DNA of 64,000 bases from an uncultured Lachnospiraceae bacterium (GCA_910580195.1 CAJTWA010000007.1:39125-103124); one strand, 5' to 3'; positions 43,349 to 52,354 are shown, numbered from the stretch's first letter. Numbers and translations are program-made. The notes: generated from the sequence alone by a model not told the origin.

Positions 43349-44236
43349 ATGCATACGCAGTTTTTTGGTAATTTTTTGCTTAATAAGGGGGTCCTTACCC
43401 CCGAACAGCTGATTGAGGCTCTGAAAATACAGTCCTCTACCCACAAAAAATTCGGCACGCTGGCTATCCACTCCGGCTATATGTCAGCAAGCGAAGTTGC
43501 TGACGTCTATATCACGCAGACCCATTATGACAAGCGTTTTGGGGAGCTTGCCATGGAGCTTGGCTACCTCACCGCAGAGCAGGTGGACAAACTTCTGACC
43601 ATCCAGCTCCCGAACTATATGCTGCTCGGCCAGATTCTGGTAGAACAGAAGATACTGACCCATCTTGAATTAGAGAACTTGATTACGGAGTACAAATCTG
43701 AATACGAGATTTATGAACTGGACTTGATGGAAGAACAGAAAAACATGGTAGACAAACTTCTTTCCAGCCTTTACCTGCCGGAAGATTTGCCAGATACACA
43801 GAATATCATTTCCTACCTGACGCTCCTGTTCAATAACTTGGTACGTTTTATTGGGGAAGATTTTACGCCGCTAAACATCATGACTTTGCCGGAAGTCCCC
43901 ACAAATTTCTGTGTGTCCCAGATAGTAGACGGTAAATTTTCTTTCCTGTCTGCGCTGGACATGGACCATGATACGGCCATTGCCTTTGCAAGCAGGTATG
44001 TAGATGAGGATTTTGAGGAGTTTGACGAGTATGTCAGCGCATCTATGGAAGATTTCCTGAACTTACATAACGGGCTGTTTTCTGTCAATATGTCCAATGA
44101 CTATACGTTGGAGCTGCATTTACAGCCGCCAGAGGCGCATGAGAATACAGTGCTCTCAACGGAGGCGCCCTCTTATCTGCTGCCGGTTATCTATTCTTTT
44201 GGGACCATCAATTTCATATTTTCTGTTACGTCTTAA
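43349..44236 (+). CDS. Two-module protein: MshEN-like repeats plus CheX-like domain
   Basis: The 295-residue cytoplasmic protein has an N-terminal half with three helical repeats of the type FGNFLLNKGVLTPEQLIEAL, FGELAMELGYLTAEQVDKLL and LGQILVEQKILTHLELENLI. These resemble the N-terminal domain of type II/IV secretion ATPases (MshEN), a fold that can bind cyclic di-GMP. The C-terminal half (NIISYLTLLFNNLVRFIGED onward) resembles the CheX/CheC phosphatase fold. It directly follows a CheY-like gene, so it may dephosphorylate or read that regulator. The family calls are by eye. A strong terminator follows. Confidence 0.7.
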   Translation: MHTQFFGNFLLNKGVLTPEQLIEALKIQSSTHKKFGTLAIHSGYMSASEVADVYITQTHYDKRFGELAMELGYLTAEQVDKLLTIQLPNYMLLGQILVEQKILTHLELENLITEYKSEYEIYELDLMEEQKNMVDKLLSSLYLPEDLPDTQNIISYLTLLFNNLVRFIGEDFTPLNIMTLPEVPTNFCVSQIVDGKFSFLSALDMDHDTAIAFASRYVDEDFEEFDEYVSASMEDFLNLHNGLFSVNMSNDYTLELHLQPPEAHENTVLSTEAPSYLLPVIYSFGTINFIFSVTS

Positions 44237-44249
44237 CATTTGTTTCTTA

Positions 44250-44285
44250 CAGGCTCCCCAGAAAATTTGGGGGAGCCTGTTTTTC
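44250..44285 (+). terminator. Intrinsic terminator after the CheX-like gene
   Basis: CAGGCTCCCC and GGGGAGCCTG pair around AGAAAATTTG, followed by TTTTTC. Confidence 0.93.
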
Positions 44286-44412
44286 TTATCTTATAGGAAA
44301 TACCGTGCTACTGTGAAAGTGATGAAGTTCATGAATTTCCTATAAGATAAAACCCTCCGGGAGGATACCCTCGCTTCGCTGGGGCAGACCCTGCGCACTC
44401 GCACGAAGGGTA
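44286..44412 (+). repeat. Dispersed palindromic element, copy 2
   Basis: It has the same order as copy 1 (29962-30062): 16-bp arms TTATCTTATAGGAAAT and ATTTCCTATAAGATAA, then AACCCTCCGGGAGGAT and, after an extra 26-27 bp (ACCCTCGCTTCGCTGGGG and on), GCGCACTCGCACGAAGGGTA. It directly abuts the terminator of the CheX-like gene. Confidence 0.9.
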
Positions 44413-44493
44413 CCATCCGTTGACGCAGCCCTGCTACGCCGCCTTCTTCCGCCTTGCAGATAGAAATTTATTCCTTTATGCCGGAAAATTTCC

Positions 44494-45981
44494 TCACTGG
44501 ATCTGCAGGAATTCCTTTACCACAGACTGCATCTGGTTTATTTCGCATACGGTTTTGTGGCAGACCTCTGCAGTGCGTATTTCTTCAATGGCCTGGGGCA
44601 CACTGATGCCGGACAGGGCGGAAAGCTCGTCTACCAATTCAAAATCCGGTTTGCTACCATAGCTTTTGTCAATGGCGGACATGACGCTTCTGGTAAATTT
44701 GAAGGGGCTTGCAGTTGATGCGATGACTGTCTTGGAAGTATCCCCTGTTTCTGCGCGGTATTTATCTAAGACTGCGGCTGCAACTGCCGTATGGGGGTCT
44801 AAGATGTAGTTGGATTCCTTGTAAACTTTCCGGATTGCGGCTGCAGTTTCTTCTTCGCTGGCGTAATTCCCGTAAAATGCAGAAAGCTGGCTTTTCATTT
44901 CCGGCGTGATTTCGTACCTTCCCTGTTCTTGCAGCCCTTCCATCAAGGACAGGTTTTTCTTATCGTCATTTCCGGCAATGCGGTAGATAAGCCGCTCTAA
45001 ATTGCTGGAAATCAGGATATCCATGGAGGGCGAAGACGTCAGGACGAATTCCCGGTTCCTGTCGTATGTACCTGTGGTGAAAAAGTCGTACAGCACCTTA
45101 TTTTCATTGGATGCGCAAATTAATTTCCCAATGGGGAGCCCTATATGCTTTGCATAAAAAGCCGCTAAAATATTCCCGAAATTCCCCGTGGGGACTGCTA
45201 CATTCATAGGCTCGCCATTTTCCACTTCCCCTGCCTTTACCATTTTTGCGTAGGCATAGACGTAGTAGACAACCTGCGGGACTAAGCGGCCGATATTGAT
45301 GGAATTTGCCGAAGAAAACTGATACCCTGCGGCTGCCAGCGCCTCCCCCAGCTTTTTGTCGGAAAACATCTGCTTTACCCCCGTCTGGGCTTGGTCAAAA
45401 TTCCCATTGATGCCTACCACAAGGGTATTCTCCCCTTTTTGCGTCACCATCTGCTTCTGCTGGATGGGGCTTACCCCGTCTTTCGGGTAAAAAACAATAA
45501 TTTTCGTCCCCGGCACACCTGCAAACCCTGCTAAGGCTGCTTTCCCAGTATCGCCGGAAGTGGCTGTGAGGATAACAATTTCATGCTCTATGCGGTTTTT
45601 CTTTGCAGCAGTAATCATGAGATGGGGCAGGATGGAAAGAGCCATGTCCTTAAAGGCTATGGTTGCCCCGTGGAACAGTTCCAGATAGAAAGCATCCCCT
45701 GCTTTTGCCAAAGGGGCGATTTCTTTGGTATCAAATTTCCCGTCATAGGCATTCTTAATGCATGATTTCAGTTCTTCTTCTGTAAAATCTGTAAGGAACA
45801 GCTTCATGACTTCATAAGCTGTTTCCTGATAGGACATTTCTGCCAGCCGCTCCACCGGCACGCCTAAGGCCGGGAGCTCCTCCGGTACAAACAGGCCGCC
45901 GCCGTCTGCCAGGCCTTTTAGGATTGCCTGTGAGGCAGATACCTGCTCTTTGTGGTTCCTTGTACTTACGTATAACATCAT
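44494..45981 (-). CDS. thrC: Threonine synthase
   Basis: ThrC converts O-phosphohomoserine to threonine with PLP. The 495-residue protein has the PLP-lysine motif FHGATIAFKDMAL, the phosphate loop VPTGNFGNILAAF and TATSGDTGKAAL, and is the longer type of threonine synthase. Start at 45981 (ATG ATG); the GGAAGGA site suits either ATG. The frame continues to 46053 but that covers the leader. A perfect consensus promoter and a 5' hairpin lie just upstream. Confidence 0.97.
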   Translation of the reverse strand: MMLYVSTRNHKEQVSASQAILKGLADGGGLFVPEELPALGVPVERLAEMSYQETAYEVMKLFLTDFTEEELKSCIKNAYDGKFDTKEIAPLAKAGDAFYLELFHGATIAFKDMALSILPHLMITAAKKNRIEHEIVILTATSGDTGKAALAGFAGVPGTKIIVFYPKDGVSPIQQKQMVTQKGENTLVVGINGNFDQAQTGVKQMFSDKKLGEALAAAGYQFSSANSINIGRLVPQVVYYVYAYAKMVKAGEVENGEPMNVAVPTGNFGNILAAFYAKHIGLPIGKLICASNENKVLYDFFTTGTYDRNREFVLTSSPSMDILISSNLERLIYRIAGNDDKKNLSLMEGLQEQGRYEITPEMKSQLSAFYGNYASEEETAAAIRKVYKESNYILDPHTAVAAAVLDKYRAETGDTSKTVIASTASPFKFTRSVMSAIDKSYGSKPDFELVDELSALSGISVPQAIEEIRTAEVCHKTVCEINQMQSVVKEFLQIQ

Positions 45982-46028
45982 TCTATTCCATCCTTCCTTA
46001 TGAAATGAAAAAGTTCTCTCTTGTGTTA

Positions 46029-46087
46029 AGGATGCCCTATGGTTGTAGGGCATCCTCCATTATAAAAGCTTTCCCTTTTTCTGTCAA
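46029..46087 (-). promoter_or_regulatory. Consensus promoter and 5' hairpin of thrC
   Basis: On the minus strand TTGACA (46082-46087) and TATAAT (46059-46064) are 17 bp apart, a perfect consensus. The transcript would begin almost directly with AGGATGCCCTA pairing with TAGGGCATCCT (46029-46056). With no U-run after it, this is more likely a 5' stabilising stem than a terminator. Confidence 0.85.
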
Positions 46088-46156
46088 TTGGCGCAAAGTA
46101 CAATTTCAGCAGGGCAAATGGCCTGAAAGTTGCCAGACATGCCAAAGAGATGCGGG

Positions 46157-47032
46157 TTAAGGAAGTGTATAAAATTCATGGCCGCCATACTGGAACAGCC
46201 AAGTCAGGTTATTGTCAAACCATGCCATGTCATAGGGGTTAGCTTTCCGGCGGGCGGAGAAAAACAGCGCCCCTTGGGATAAATCTTCTTCGTGGATGGC
46301 TTTTTCCACCGCTTCTATGGTACTCTGGGTCACTTCCACGGAATAATACCTTCCGTCAGCAGTAGGGGCAAACTGGGAGCTGCCGCCGCTCTTTTCAAAA
46401 ATCACGTCATGGACCGTGGAGGCAAACTCATCGGCAAGGACCCGGTTTAAGATGACTTCCGCTACCAGAATCCTGCCCTGCTCGTCCTCCCCGCCGGCCT
46501 CGGCCTGCACAATCCGAAGGAGCGCGTCATAATCTTCCTCGGAAATGGCAATGCCGCCGTATGGATTGGCCGGGGGTTTTTGCACCTCGTTTTGGACAGG
46601 CTCAACACTGGCGCACACGGCAGGCATTTCATGCTTTTCTATCTGGGCTTTTTCTGCGCTTTTCAGCTTATCCTGCTCCGTATGGGCTGCTGTCCTGCAA
46701 GAAACGGCAAAGGTGTTTTCTGGCAGGTATTCTTGGGCTGTGCCGTTCCCTTGCTGCTTTGGCTTGGCACTTTCTGCTTGGGTTCCCTCCGCGCCCTTTT
46801 CTTGCTGCCTTGGGACATCATCTTCTGCTTGGGTTTCTTCTGTTCCCTTCATGGCGCTACATTCCACAACGGCCTTATTCCTTCCTGTCCCGCCAAACCC
46901 ATTGGTATGCAGGGAAACCATTGCAAATACCGAAAAACCGGAAACAAGGACTGCACAATTCCGGCAGGATTTTTTCAATATATTTCGAATACTGCAAGAT
47001 ACGCTCTTTAGTAAGTTTTGAATTGCCAACAT
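46157..47032 (-). CDS. SleB/CwlJ-type cell wall hydrolase
   Basis: The 291-residue protein has an N-terminal hydrophobic segment (NCAVLVSGFSVFAMVSLHTN), a charged linker and a C-terminal Hydrolase_2 domain: DYDALLRIVQAEAGGEDEQG, RILVAEVILNRVL, SGGSSQFAPTADG and ALFFSARRKANPY. SleB/CwlJ enzymes open peptidoglycan, classically in spore germination, but many clostridial members act in vegetative cells. The Glu of QAEAGGE matches the predicted catalytic residue. The start at 47032 follows AGAGGAA. It is divergent from the AP2 gene. Confidence 0.9.
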   Translation of the reverse strand: MLAIQNLLKSVSCSIRNILKKSCRNCAVLVSGFSVFAMVSLHTNGFGGTGRNKAVVECSAMKGTEETQAEDDVPRQQEKGAEGTQAESAKPKQQGNGTAQEYLPENTFAVSCRTAAHTEQDKLKSAEKAQIEKHEMPAVCASVEPVQNEVQKPPANPYGGIAISEEDYDALLRIVQAEAGGEDEQGRILVAEVILNRVLADEFASTVHDVIFEKSGGSSQFAPTADGRYYSVEVTQSTIEAVEKAIHEEDLSQGALFFSARRKANPYDMAWFDNNLTWLFQYGGHEFYTLP

Positions 47033-47099
47033 AACGATTCCTCTTTTCCATTTGACTTTTCCATAAACCAATTCCAAAAATAGTATTTTAACCAAAAAC

Positions 47100-47127
47100 T
47101 TGCGTTTCCCGCGTTTTGTGGTATACT
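47100..47127 (+). promoter_or_regulatory. Candidate promoter of the AP2-domain gene
   Basis: TTGCGT (47100-47105) and TATACT (47122-47127) are separated by 16 bp, about 55 bp before the start codon. Confidence 0.55.
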
Positions 47128-47184
47128 TATTTTGTATTTTTTTACCGAAAAAAATACATGGAAATACAATTTACGGAGGGTATT

Positions 47185-47979
47185 ATGCTGCCAGGTGCCT
47201 ACATCGCTTACAAAAAAAATGGAACTGCTTATTACCGCGCAAGCATCACTTACCGCAGTAAGCACATATCCCTTGGCAGTTTCGGTACCGAGGAGGATGC
47301 AAGCCTTGCCTACCAAGAAGCTGGCCGGCTGCTTGGGGATGTTTCCATCACCTTTGGGGACGCCTTCTCGCTCCCCACTATTTTAAATTTTAATAAAGTG
47401 ATTTCTTTGTTGAATTTTAGGGATAATCATATTTATTTTAAAAATCCCATTTATTTGAAGAATAATTATTTCATTTACTATATTTCCAAATCAGACGAGT
47501 TAAAATTTGACATTGACGACTTATTTTATTATTCCAGCCACAAAATCATGCGGCGGAATGGGCATCTCTTCGTGAGCGACTATGGGATGCAGATTAATAT
47601 CCTTTCCCGTTACGGCATAAAAAATTATGCGGTTGCAGGGCGGGACTATTATTTTGCCAATGAGGACCCTACGGATTTCCGGTATTCCAACATCATTGTC
47701 GTCAACCGGTATTATGGCGTGACAAAAATCACTTCCTCCCGGGGGGAAACCTATAAAGTACAGATCCATATTAATGGGAATTATATTGTGGGGACTTACC
47801 AAAATGAGGAACAAGCTGCCATTGCTTACAACAAAGCTGTGGATTTGGCGAAAAAGCATGGGATTTGCAAGAATTTCCAGACAAATTACGTAGAACATTA
47901 TTCTCCCCGGGAATATGCGCAAGTTTACAGCCAGATTAAGGTTTCGGAAAAATATTTGAAATATTTGGAGAGGCTTTAA
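47185..47979 (+). CDS. AP2 - degenerate HNH - AP2 protein, putative DNA-binding protein
   Basis: The 264-residue protein has an AP2-like domain at residues 3-50 (GAYIAYKKNGTAYYRASITY, LGSFGTEEDASLAYQEA) and a second at about 176-228 (YYGVTKITSSRGETYKVQIH, GTYQNEEQAAIAYNKAVDLA). Between them, residues 107-175 follow the layout of HNH homing endonucleases linked to AP2 domains. The core reads ANEDPTDFRYSNIIVVN, where such enzymes have a DHxNGDxxDNRxSNL pattern, so the catalytic histidine is absent. It likely binds DNA without cutting it. The start at 47185 follows GGAGG; two upstream in-frame ATGs lack an RBS. It is monocistronic and its targets are unknown. Confidence 0.75.
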   Translation: MLPGAYIAYKKNGTAYYRASITYRSKHISLGSFGTEEDASLAYQEAGRLLGDVSITFGDAFSLPTILNFNKVISLLNFRDNHIYFKNPIYLKNNYFIYYISKSDELKFDIDDLFYYSSHKIMRRNGHLFVSDYGMQINILSRYGIKNYAVAGRDYYFANEDPTDFRYSNIIVVNRYYGVTKITSSRGETYKVQIHINGNYIVGTYQNEEQAAIAYNKAVDLAKKHGICKNFQTNYVEHYSPREYAQVYSQIKVSEKYLKYLERL

Positions 47980-48007
47980 AATTGATTTTTCTTTGGCAAA
48001 GGCAGGA

Positions 48008-48110
48008 AGACGCTTCATCCAGCGCCACCAGAAAGGCGACGAGGCCACCAATCTAAGCGACGCGCCGGAAGGAAGGCGCTTCATCCAGCGCCATCAGAAA
48101 GGGGGTTGGG
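48008..48110. repeat. 66-bp direct repeat and hairpin before leuD
   Basis: GGAAG-CGCTTCATCCAGCGCCA units start near 48011 and 48077. A hairpin (GTTGGGG-CAGC with GCTGCC-CCCCAAC) follows at about 48106-48159. Nothing else was recognised in the 47980-48253 spacer. Confidence 0.7.
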
Positions 48111-48253
48111 GCAGCACCGGGTAAGCAGCACCAAATTCCAGCGCTGCCATCCCCAACACATAATCCCTGCTAGCTGCCTTCCAAGGCCTTATCCCCTCTT
48201 GGCCCATGAGCCGATAAAGCTTTCTGCCTTAACATCTTTAAGATAACGTCAGG

Positions 48254-48742
48254 TTACCCCTTCTGGTTAATGTAATTGATAAGGCCTTCCGCTTTAATAA
48301 TCTTCTGCATAAACTCTGGGAACGCCTGCCCTTGGAACTTCGTCCCCTTAGTCTTATCCGTGATTACCCCGCTGTCAAAATCAACTTCCACTTCATCCCC
48401 ATTTTCAATGCCTTTTGCTGCTTCGGGGCACTCAATAATGGGAAGGCCGATATTGATGGCGTTCCGGTAGAAAATCCTTGCAAATGTTTCTGCGATGACG
48501 CAGCTTACCCCTGCTGCCTTAATGGCAATGGGGGCATGTTCCCTTGAGGAACCACAGCCAAAATTTTTGTCTGCGACAATGAGGTCCCCAGCCTTCACCT
48601 GATGGATGAACTCTTTGTCAATATCTTCCATGCAGTGTGCTGCCAATTCCTTTGGGTCTGAGGAATTTAAGTACCTTGCTGGGATAATTACATCGGTATC
48701 TACATTATCTCCGTATTTAAATACTGTTCCATTCGCTTTCAT
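48254..48742 (-). CDS. leuD: 3-isopropylmalate dehydratase small subunit
   Basis: LeuD with LeuC isomerises 2-isopropylmalate to 3-isopropylmalate in leucine synthesis. The 162-residue protein is the short type found in anaerobes, with [40 protein letters not shown] and [15 protein letters not shown]. It follows leuC by 16 bp on the same strand, so the two subunits are co-expressed. Confidence 0.96.
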   Translation of the reverse strand: MKANGTVFKYGDNVDTDVIIPARYLNSSDPKELAAHCMEDIDKEFIHQVKAGDLIVADKNFGCGSSREHAPIAIKAAGVSCVIAETFARIFYRNAINIGLPIIECPEAAKGIENGDEVEVDFDSGVITDKTKGTKFQGQAFPEFMQKIIKAEGLINYINQKG

Positions 48743-48758
48743 ATGATAACCTTCCCTC

Positions 48759-50012
48759 CTAGTTTGGTGCCGAAATTTTTCCGGTTATGGCGCTGGCTGC
48801 CGCAACTGCCGGGCTTGCAAGGTAAATTTCTGATTCCACATGCCCCATGCGGCCTACAAAGTTGCGGTTGGTGGTGGAGATGCAGCGTTCCCCTTCTGCA
48901 AGGATTCCCATATAGCCTCCCAGGCATGGGCCGCAGGTGGGCGTGCTGACAATTGCCCCAGCCTCAATGAAAGCCTTCAAGAGGCCTTCTTCCATTGCCT
49001 GCAGATAAATTTTCTGGGTGGCAGGAATCACAATGCAGCGCACCCCTTTTGCTACTTTTTTCCCTTCTAACACTTTTGCCGCTATGCGCAAATCATCCAA
49101 GCGGCCATTGGTACAGGAACCAATCACGGCTTGCTGGATAGGGATATCGCCTACTTCGTCAATGGTTTTTGTGTTTTCCGGCAAATGCGGGAAAGCTACC
49201 GTAGGCTTTAAGGCACTTAAGTCAATGGTATAAGTTTCGTCGTATTCCGCATCTTCGTCGGCTTCGTAAATTTTAAATTCCCGTTTGGAATGTTCTTCCA
49301 TGTAAGCGATGGCTTTTGCATCTACTGGGAAAATCCCATTCTTGCCCCCAGCTTCAATGGCCATATTTGCAATGGTAAAACGGTCGTCCATGGAAAGGCT
49401 CCCAATCCCGTCCCCGGTAAATTCCATAGATTTATATAAAGCGCCGTCCACCCCAATCATGCCGATGATGTGCAGGATGACGTCCTTTCCGCTGACCCAT
49501 TCGGGCAGTTCCCCCGTCAGGTTGAACTTAATGGCAGAAGGCACCTTAAACCATGCTTTCCCAGTTGCCATCCCTGCCGCCATATCCGTACTGCCTACGC
49601 CAGTGGAAAACGCGCCCAGCGCCCCATAGGTGCAGGTATGGGAGTCTGCGCCGATAATCACGTCGCCGGCTACCGTAAGCCCCTGCTCCGGAAGAAGGGC
49701 ATGCTCAATCCCCATCTGCCCTACGTCAAAATAATTGGTAATTTCATGCTTTGCAGCAAATTCCCGGACACATTTGCAGTGCTGGGCAGATTTGATATCC
49801 TTATTCGGCACAAAATGGTCCATTACCAAGGCAATCTTGTCCTTGTGGAAGATGCCGTCTGCCTGAAACTTATCCATTTCATGGATTGCTACCGGTGCGG
49901 TAATGTCATTTCCCAGCACCAAATCCAATTCTGCTTCTATGAGCTGCCCCGCTTTTACCTCGGGAAGCCCCGCTGCTGCTGCCAGAATCTTCTGCGTCAT
50001 TGTCATTCCCAT
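48759..50012 (-). CDS. leuC: 3-isopropylmalate dehydratase large subunit
   Basis: LeuC is the [4Fe-4S] subunit of isopropylmalate isomerase. The 417-residue protein has [20 protein letters not shown], the cluster cysteines in [14 protein letters not shown] and [13 protein letters not shown], and [10 protein letters not shown]. The short length and sequence match the LeuC2/homoaconitase-like group common in anaerobes. The start follows AGGAGG. A LysR-type gene is divergent from it, which suggests that regulator controls leuCD. Confidence 0.95.
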   Translation of the reverse strand: MGMTMTQKILAAAAGLPEVKAGQLIEAELDLVLGNDITAPVAIHEMDKFQADGIFHKDKIALVMDHFVPNKDIKSAQHCKCVREFAAKHEITNYFDVGQMGIEHALLPEQGLTVAGDVIIGADSHTCTYGALGAFSTGVGSTDMAAGMATGKAWFKVPSAIKFNLTGELPEWVSGKDVILHIIGMIGVDGALYKSMEFTGDGIGSLSMDDRFTIANMAIEAGGKNGIFPVDAKAIAYMEEHSKREFKIYEADEDAEYDETYTIDLSALKPTVAFPHLPENTKTIDEVGDIPIQQAVIGSCTNGRLDDLRIAAKVLEGKKVAKGVRCIVIPATQKIYLQAMEEGLLKAFIEAGAIVSTPTCGPCLGGYMGILAEGERCISTTNRNFVGRMGHVESEIYLASPAVAAASAITGKISAPN

Positions 50013-50231
50013 GTTACAATCCTCCTGTTCCTTTCTTTCTGCTTGCTATTTTAGCATATCGCATGGTATAATAGAAATACATATTAAGTATAATTATTAT
50101 AATATCTAGTTATATATACCCTCGGCCTGCCAAAACCTGTTCCCATGTTTTATACGAAAACGCTGCCCGTCTGCTGCCAAGGTTTTATTCCGCCAAACCT
50201 ACCTGCCCGTCTGCCGCGTTGGATTTTCTAA

Positions 50232-50372
50232 CTAGTGTATGTGCTGGCGGTGCACATTAAGCACGGACCGGAGTGGAACGTAGGCGCCGCCGCTACGCCG
50301 CCGGAAACCTGCCACGCAGATGACAGCTATCCGGCGGGGTTTTACCTAAATATAATCCGGCCAGCACACTAG
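50232..50372. repeat. GC-rich palindromic element, 141 bp
   Basis: The ends CTAGTGTATGTGCTGGC and GCCAGCACACTAG are inverted repeats (2-base bulge), and the centre holds further inverted motifs (CGTAGGCG with CGCTACG). It lies between leuC and the divergent LysR gene in a spacer otherwise AT-rich near leuC and holding two copies of TGCCCGTCTGC. It is a possible MITE-like insertion; no target duplication was clear. Confidence 0.6.
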
Positions 50373-50413
50373 ACGGCACATGGGCCAAATACCAAAATTA
50401 AGGAGATACCATC

Positions 50414-51346
50414 ATGGAGCAAAACCTTTCATCTTACCGGATTTTTTACGCCGTTGCCAACACCGGGAATATTTCCAAGGCTGCAAAAGAACTCTATATC
50501 AGCCAGCCTGCCATCAGCAAATCCATCCAGAAACTGGAAGAAAACGTAGGCACCAAGCTATTTGAACGCAGTTCCCGGGGCGTTACCCTGACCCCGGAAG
50601 GGGAACTTCTGTATACCCATGTGAAATCTGCCTTTGAAACGCTGGCCTTGGGGGAGGACAAGCTGCGCCGTTCCATTTCCTTGGGGATTGGGAACCTTAC
50701 CATTGGCGTCAGTTCTACCCTGTGCAAGTATATCCTGCTCCCTTACCTTAAGGGCTTCATCAAAAAATACCCCCATATCAGCATTTCTATTGCCTGCCAT
50801 TCCACCAACCAGACCTTGAAGCTTCTGGAAGATGGGAGGCTGGACATTGGCCTGATTGGAAAACCGGACTTTTTAAAAAACATTGATTTCTACCCCCTCC
50901 GGGAAATTGAAGATATCTTTGTAGCCACACGGGATTACCTGCACAACTTAAAGCTGCGGGGCGTGGAAAAGCAATACATCCTGCCAAGCTCCACCCTCCT
51001 GCTTCTGGATAAGGAAAATATGACCCGCCAGTACATAGACAGCTATTTTCAGGGCTGCCACATGCTCATCCAAGACATGATTGAAGTTTCTAACATGGAC
51101 CTTCTGATTGAAATGTCCAAAATCAGCTTGGGCATAGGCTGTGTCATCCGGGATTTCGTCCAGAACGAACTGAAAACCGGGGCTCTGGTGGAAATCCCCC
51201 TCGCCCTTCCCATCCCAAAACGGTTTGTGGGATTTGCTTATAAAAAAGACGCCAAAATTTCCAAATCTTTGAGGCAGTTTATTGATTTTTATGAAGAGTA
51301 TGGTTCAGCTCCTGAACCTTCCCCCGCCAAGCCAAATAGGATGTAA
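50414..51346 (+). CDS. LysR-family transcriptional regulator
   Basis: The 310-residue protein has the LysR helix-turn-helix (SSYRIFYAVANTGNISKAAK, ELYISQPAISKSIQKLEENV, GTKLFERSSRGVTLTPEGEL) and a substrate-binding co-inducer domain (IGNLTIGVSSTLCKYILLPY, LEDGRLDIGLIGKPDFLKN, ISLGIGCVIRDFV). It is transcribed away from leuCD, so control of leucine synthesis is the best guess. The effector is unknown. Its last 68 bp overlap the 3' end of the convergent DUF3021 gene. Confidence 0.93.
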   Translation: MEQNLSSYRIFYAVANTGNISKAAKELYISQPAISKSIQKLEENVGTKLFERSSRGVTLTPEGELLYTHVKSAFETLALGEDKLRRSISLGIGNLTIGVSSTLCKYILLPYLKGFIKKYPHISISIACHSTNQTLKLLEDGRLDIGLIGKPDFLKNIDFYPLREIEDIFVATRDYLHNLKLRGVEKQYILPSSTLLLLDKENMTRQYIDSYFQGCHMLIQDMIEVSNMDLLIEMSKISLGIGCVIRDFVQNELKTGALVEIPLALPIPKRFVGFAYKKDAKISKSLRQFIDFYEEYGSAPEPSPAKPNRM

Positions 51347-51734
51347 GCCATATCACTGCATAAATCCCAACAAAAACCCCAGCATACACGGCAATCCCCT
51401 TGATGGAACGTTCCATCCACTGCATCAGGTAAGCGGTAGGGAACATGACGGCGGAGCTGAGGAGCAAGTGCAGGACAGTCTGCTTTAAAATGCTCCAGTT
51501 CTCTGTTTCCCAAATCACGCTCCCAGCCCCAAAGCATACCCCCATCATGCCGCACAGCACAAATTGCAGCCATACTGCGGAAAGTTCCGTCCCGCAGCTT
51601 TCCGCCAATGCGGGCGCCACTGGGTAATAATTCCCTTCCCCATACACTAGGCAGCTTATCATTGGGATCACCTGCCCAATGGTAACACCTATAAAAAAAC
51701 CAACAATCCCTCTTGCTATCATTCTTTTTTTCAT
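51279..51734 (-). CDS. DUF3021 family membrane protein
   Basis: The 151-residue protein has four membrane helices (GIVGFFIGVTIGQVIPMISC, VWLQFVLCGMMGVCFGAGSV, VLHLLLSSAVMFPTAYLMQW, VYAGVFVGIYAVIWLTSYLA). This is the DUF3021 pattern, nearly always encoded beside a LytTR DNA-binding protein, as here. Such pairs are thought to regulate membrane transport genes, the membrane partner perhaps restraining the regulator. Its 3' end overlaps the LysR gene by 68 bp. Confidence 0.9.
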   Translation of the reverse strand: MKKRMIARGIVGFFIGVTIGQVIPMISCLVYGEGNYYPVAPALAESCGTELSAVWLQFVLCGMMGVCFGAGSVIWETENWSILKQTVLHLLLSSAVMFPTAYLMQWMERSIKGIAVYAGVFVGIYAVIWLTSYLAWRGKVQELNHTLHKNQ

Positions 51735-51743
51735 ATCCCTACC

Positions 51744-52214
51744 TCACATTCCCAAAACTGCTTTAATTTTCTTCACATACCTTCTGGATACATACACCTT
51801 TTCCCTATTTTTCAACTTCACGCAAATCGTCCCGGAAAGGCTTAAGTCAAACTGCTCCGCCTGCCTTAAATTCACCAGCTCCGAGTTGGAAATCCGCACG
51901 AACATGTTTTCCTTTAGCTGCTCTTCCAATTCATACAGCCGCATTTTCAGCCGGAATTCCCCATGCGCCGTTACTGCAAATATTTTCTGGTTTGCCGCAT
52001 AGATATGGTAAATCTGGCTGGGCTCTAACAGCTGTACAATTTCATTCGTACTCTCCATTTTTGCCGGGCCCAATACGGCAATTCCCGGCAAAAATGGGGC
52101 TGCCTGCCCAGACAGCTTTTTTACTGCTTCATTTACCTCTTCTGTTATTTCGCTGGCATATATGACGGCTTTTGGTTCTTTGCGCCCTGCGTCAATCTGG
52201 ATCTCAACTTCCAT
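51744..52214 (-). CDS. LytTR-domain DNA-binding protein
   Basis: The 156-residue protein has an N-terminal region of about 55 residues and a C-terminal LytTR domain (IYHIYAANQKIFAVTAHGEF, MFVRISNSELVNLRQAEQFD, VYVSRRYVKKIKAVLGM). It lacks a receiver domain, as usual for LytTR proteins paired with DUF3021. The gene precedes DUF3021 by 9 bp. Members often control their own operon. Confidence 0.92.
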   Translation of the reverse strand: MEVEIQIDAGRKEPKAVIYASEITEEVNEAVKKLSGQAAPFLPGIAVLGPAKMESTNEIVQLLEPSQIYHIYAANQKIFAVTAHGEFRLKMRLYELEEQLKENMFVRISNSELVNLRQAEQFDLSLSGTICVKLKNREKVYVSRRYVKKIKAVLGM

Positions 52215-52354
52215 AAACTCACTTCCTTTCTGCCTACGGTTTTCTTCTGTGAGTTTAGTATACTAGATTGGCCGGCTGCCCGCCAGCGCATGGAGGTATG
52301 TGGTTGTTCCTGGGATATATGTGGTTGGTTTTCTGATCATTCCATAGAATTGCG

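Noticed and set aside
46029..46056. Intrinsic terminator before thrC
   Set aside because: The stem is at the very start of the thrC transcript and has no U-run, so a 5' stabilising stem is more likely.
50013..50413. T-box or leucine attenuator upstream of leuC
   Set aside because: No T-box core sequence or leucine-rich leader peptide was found on the leuC side.
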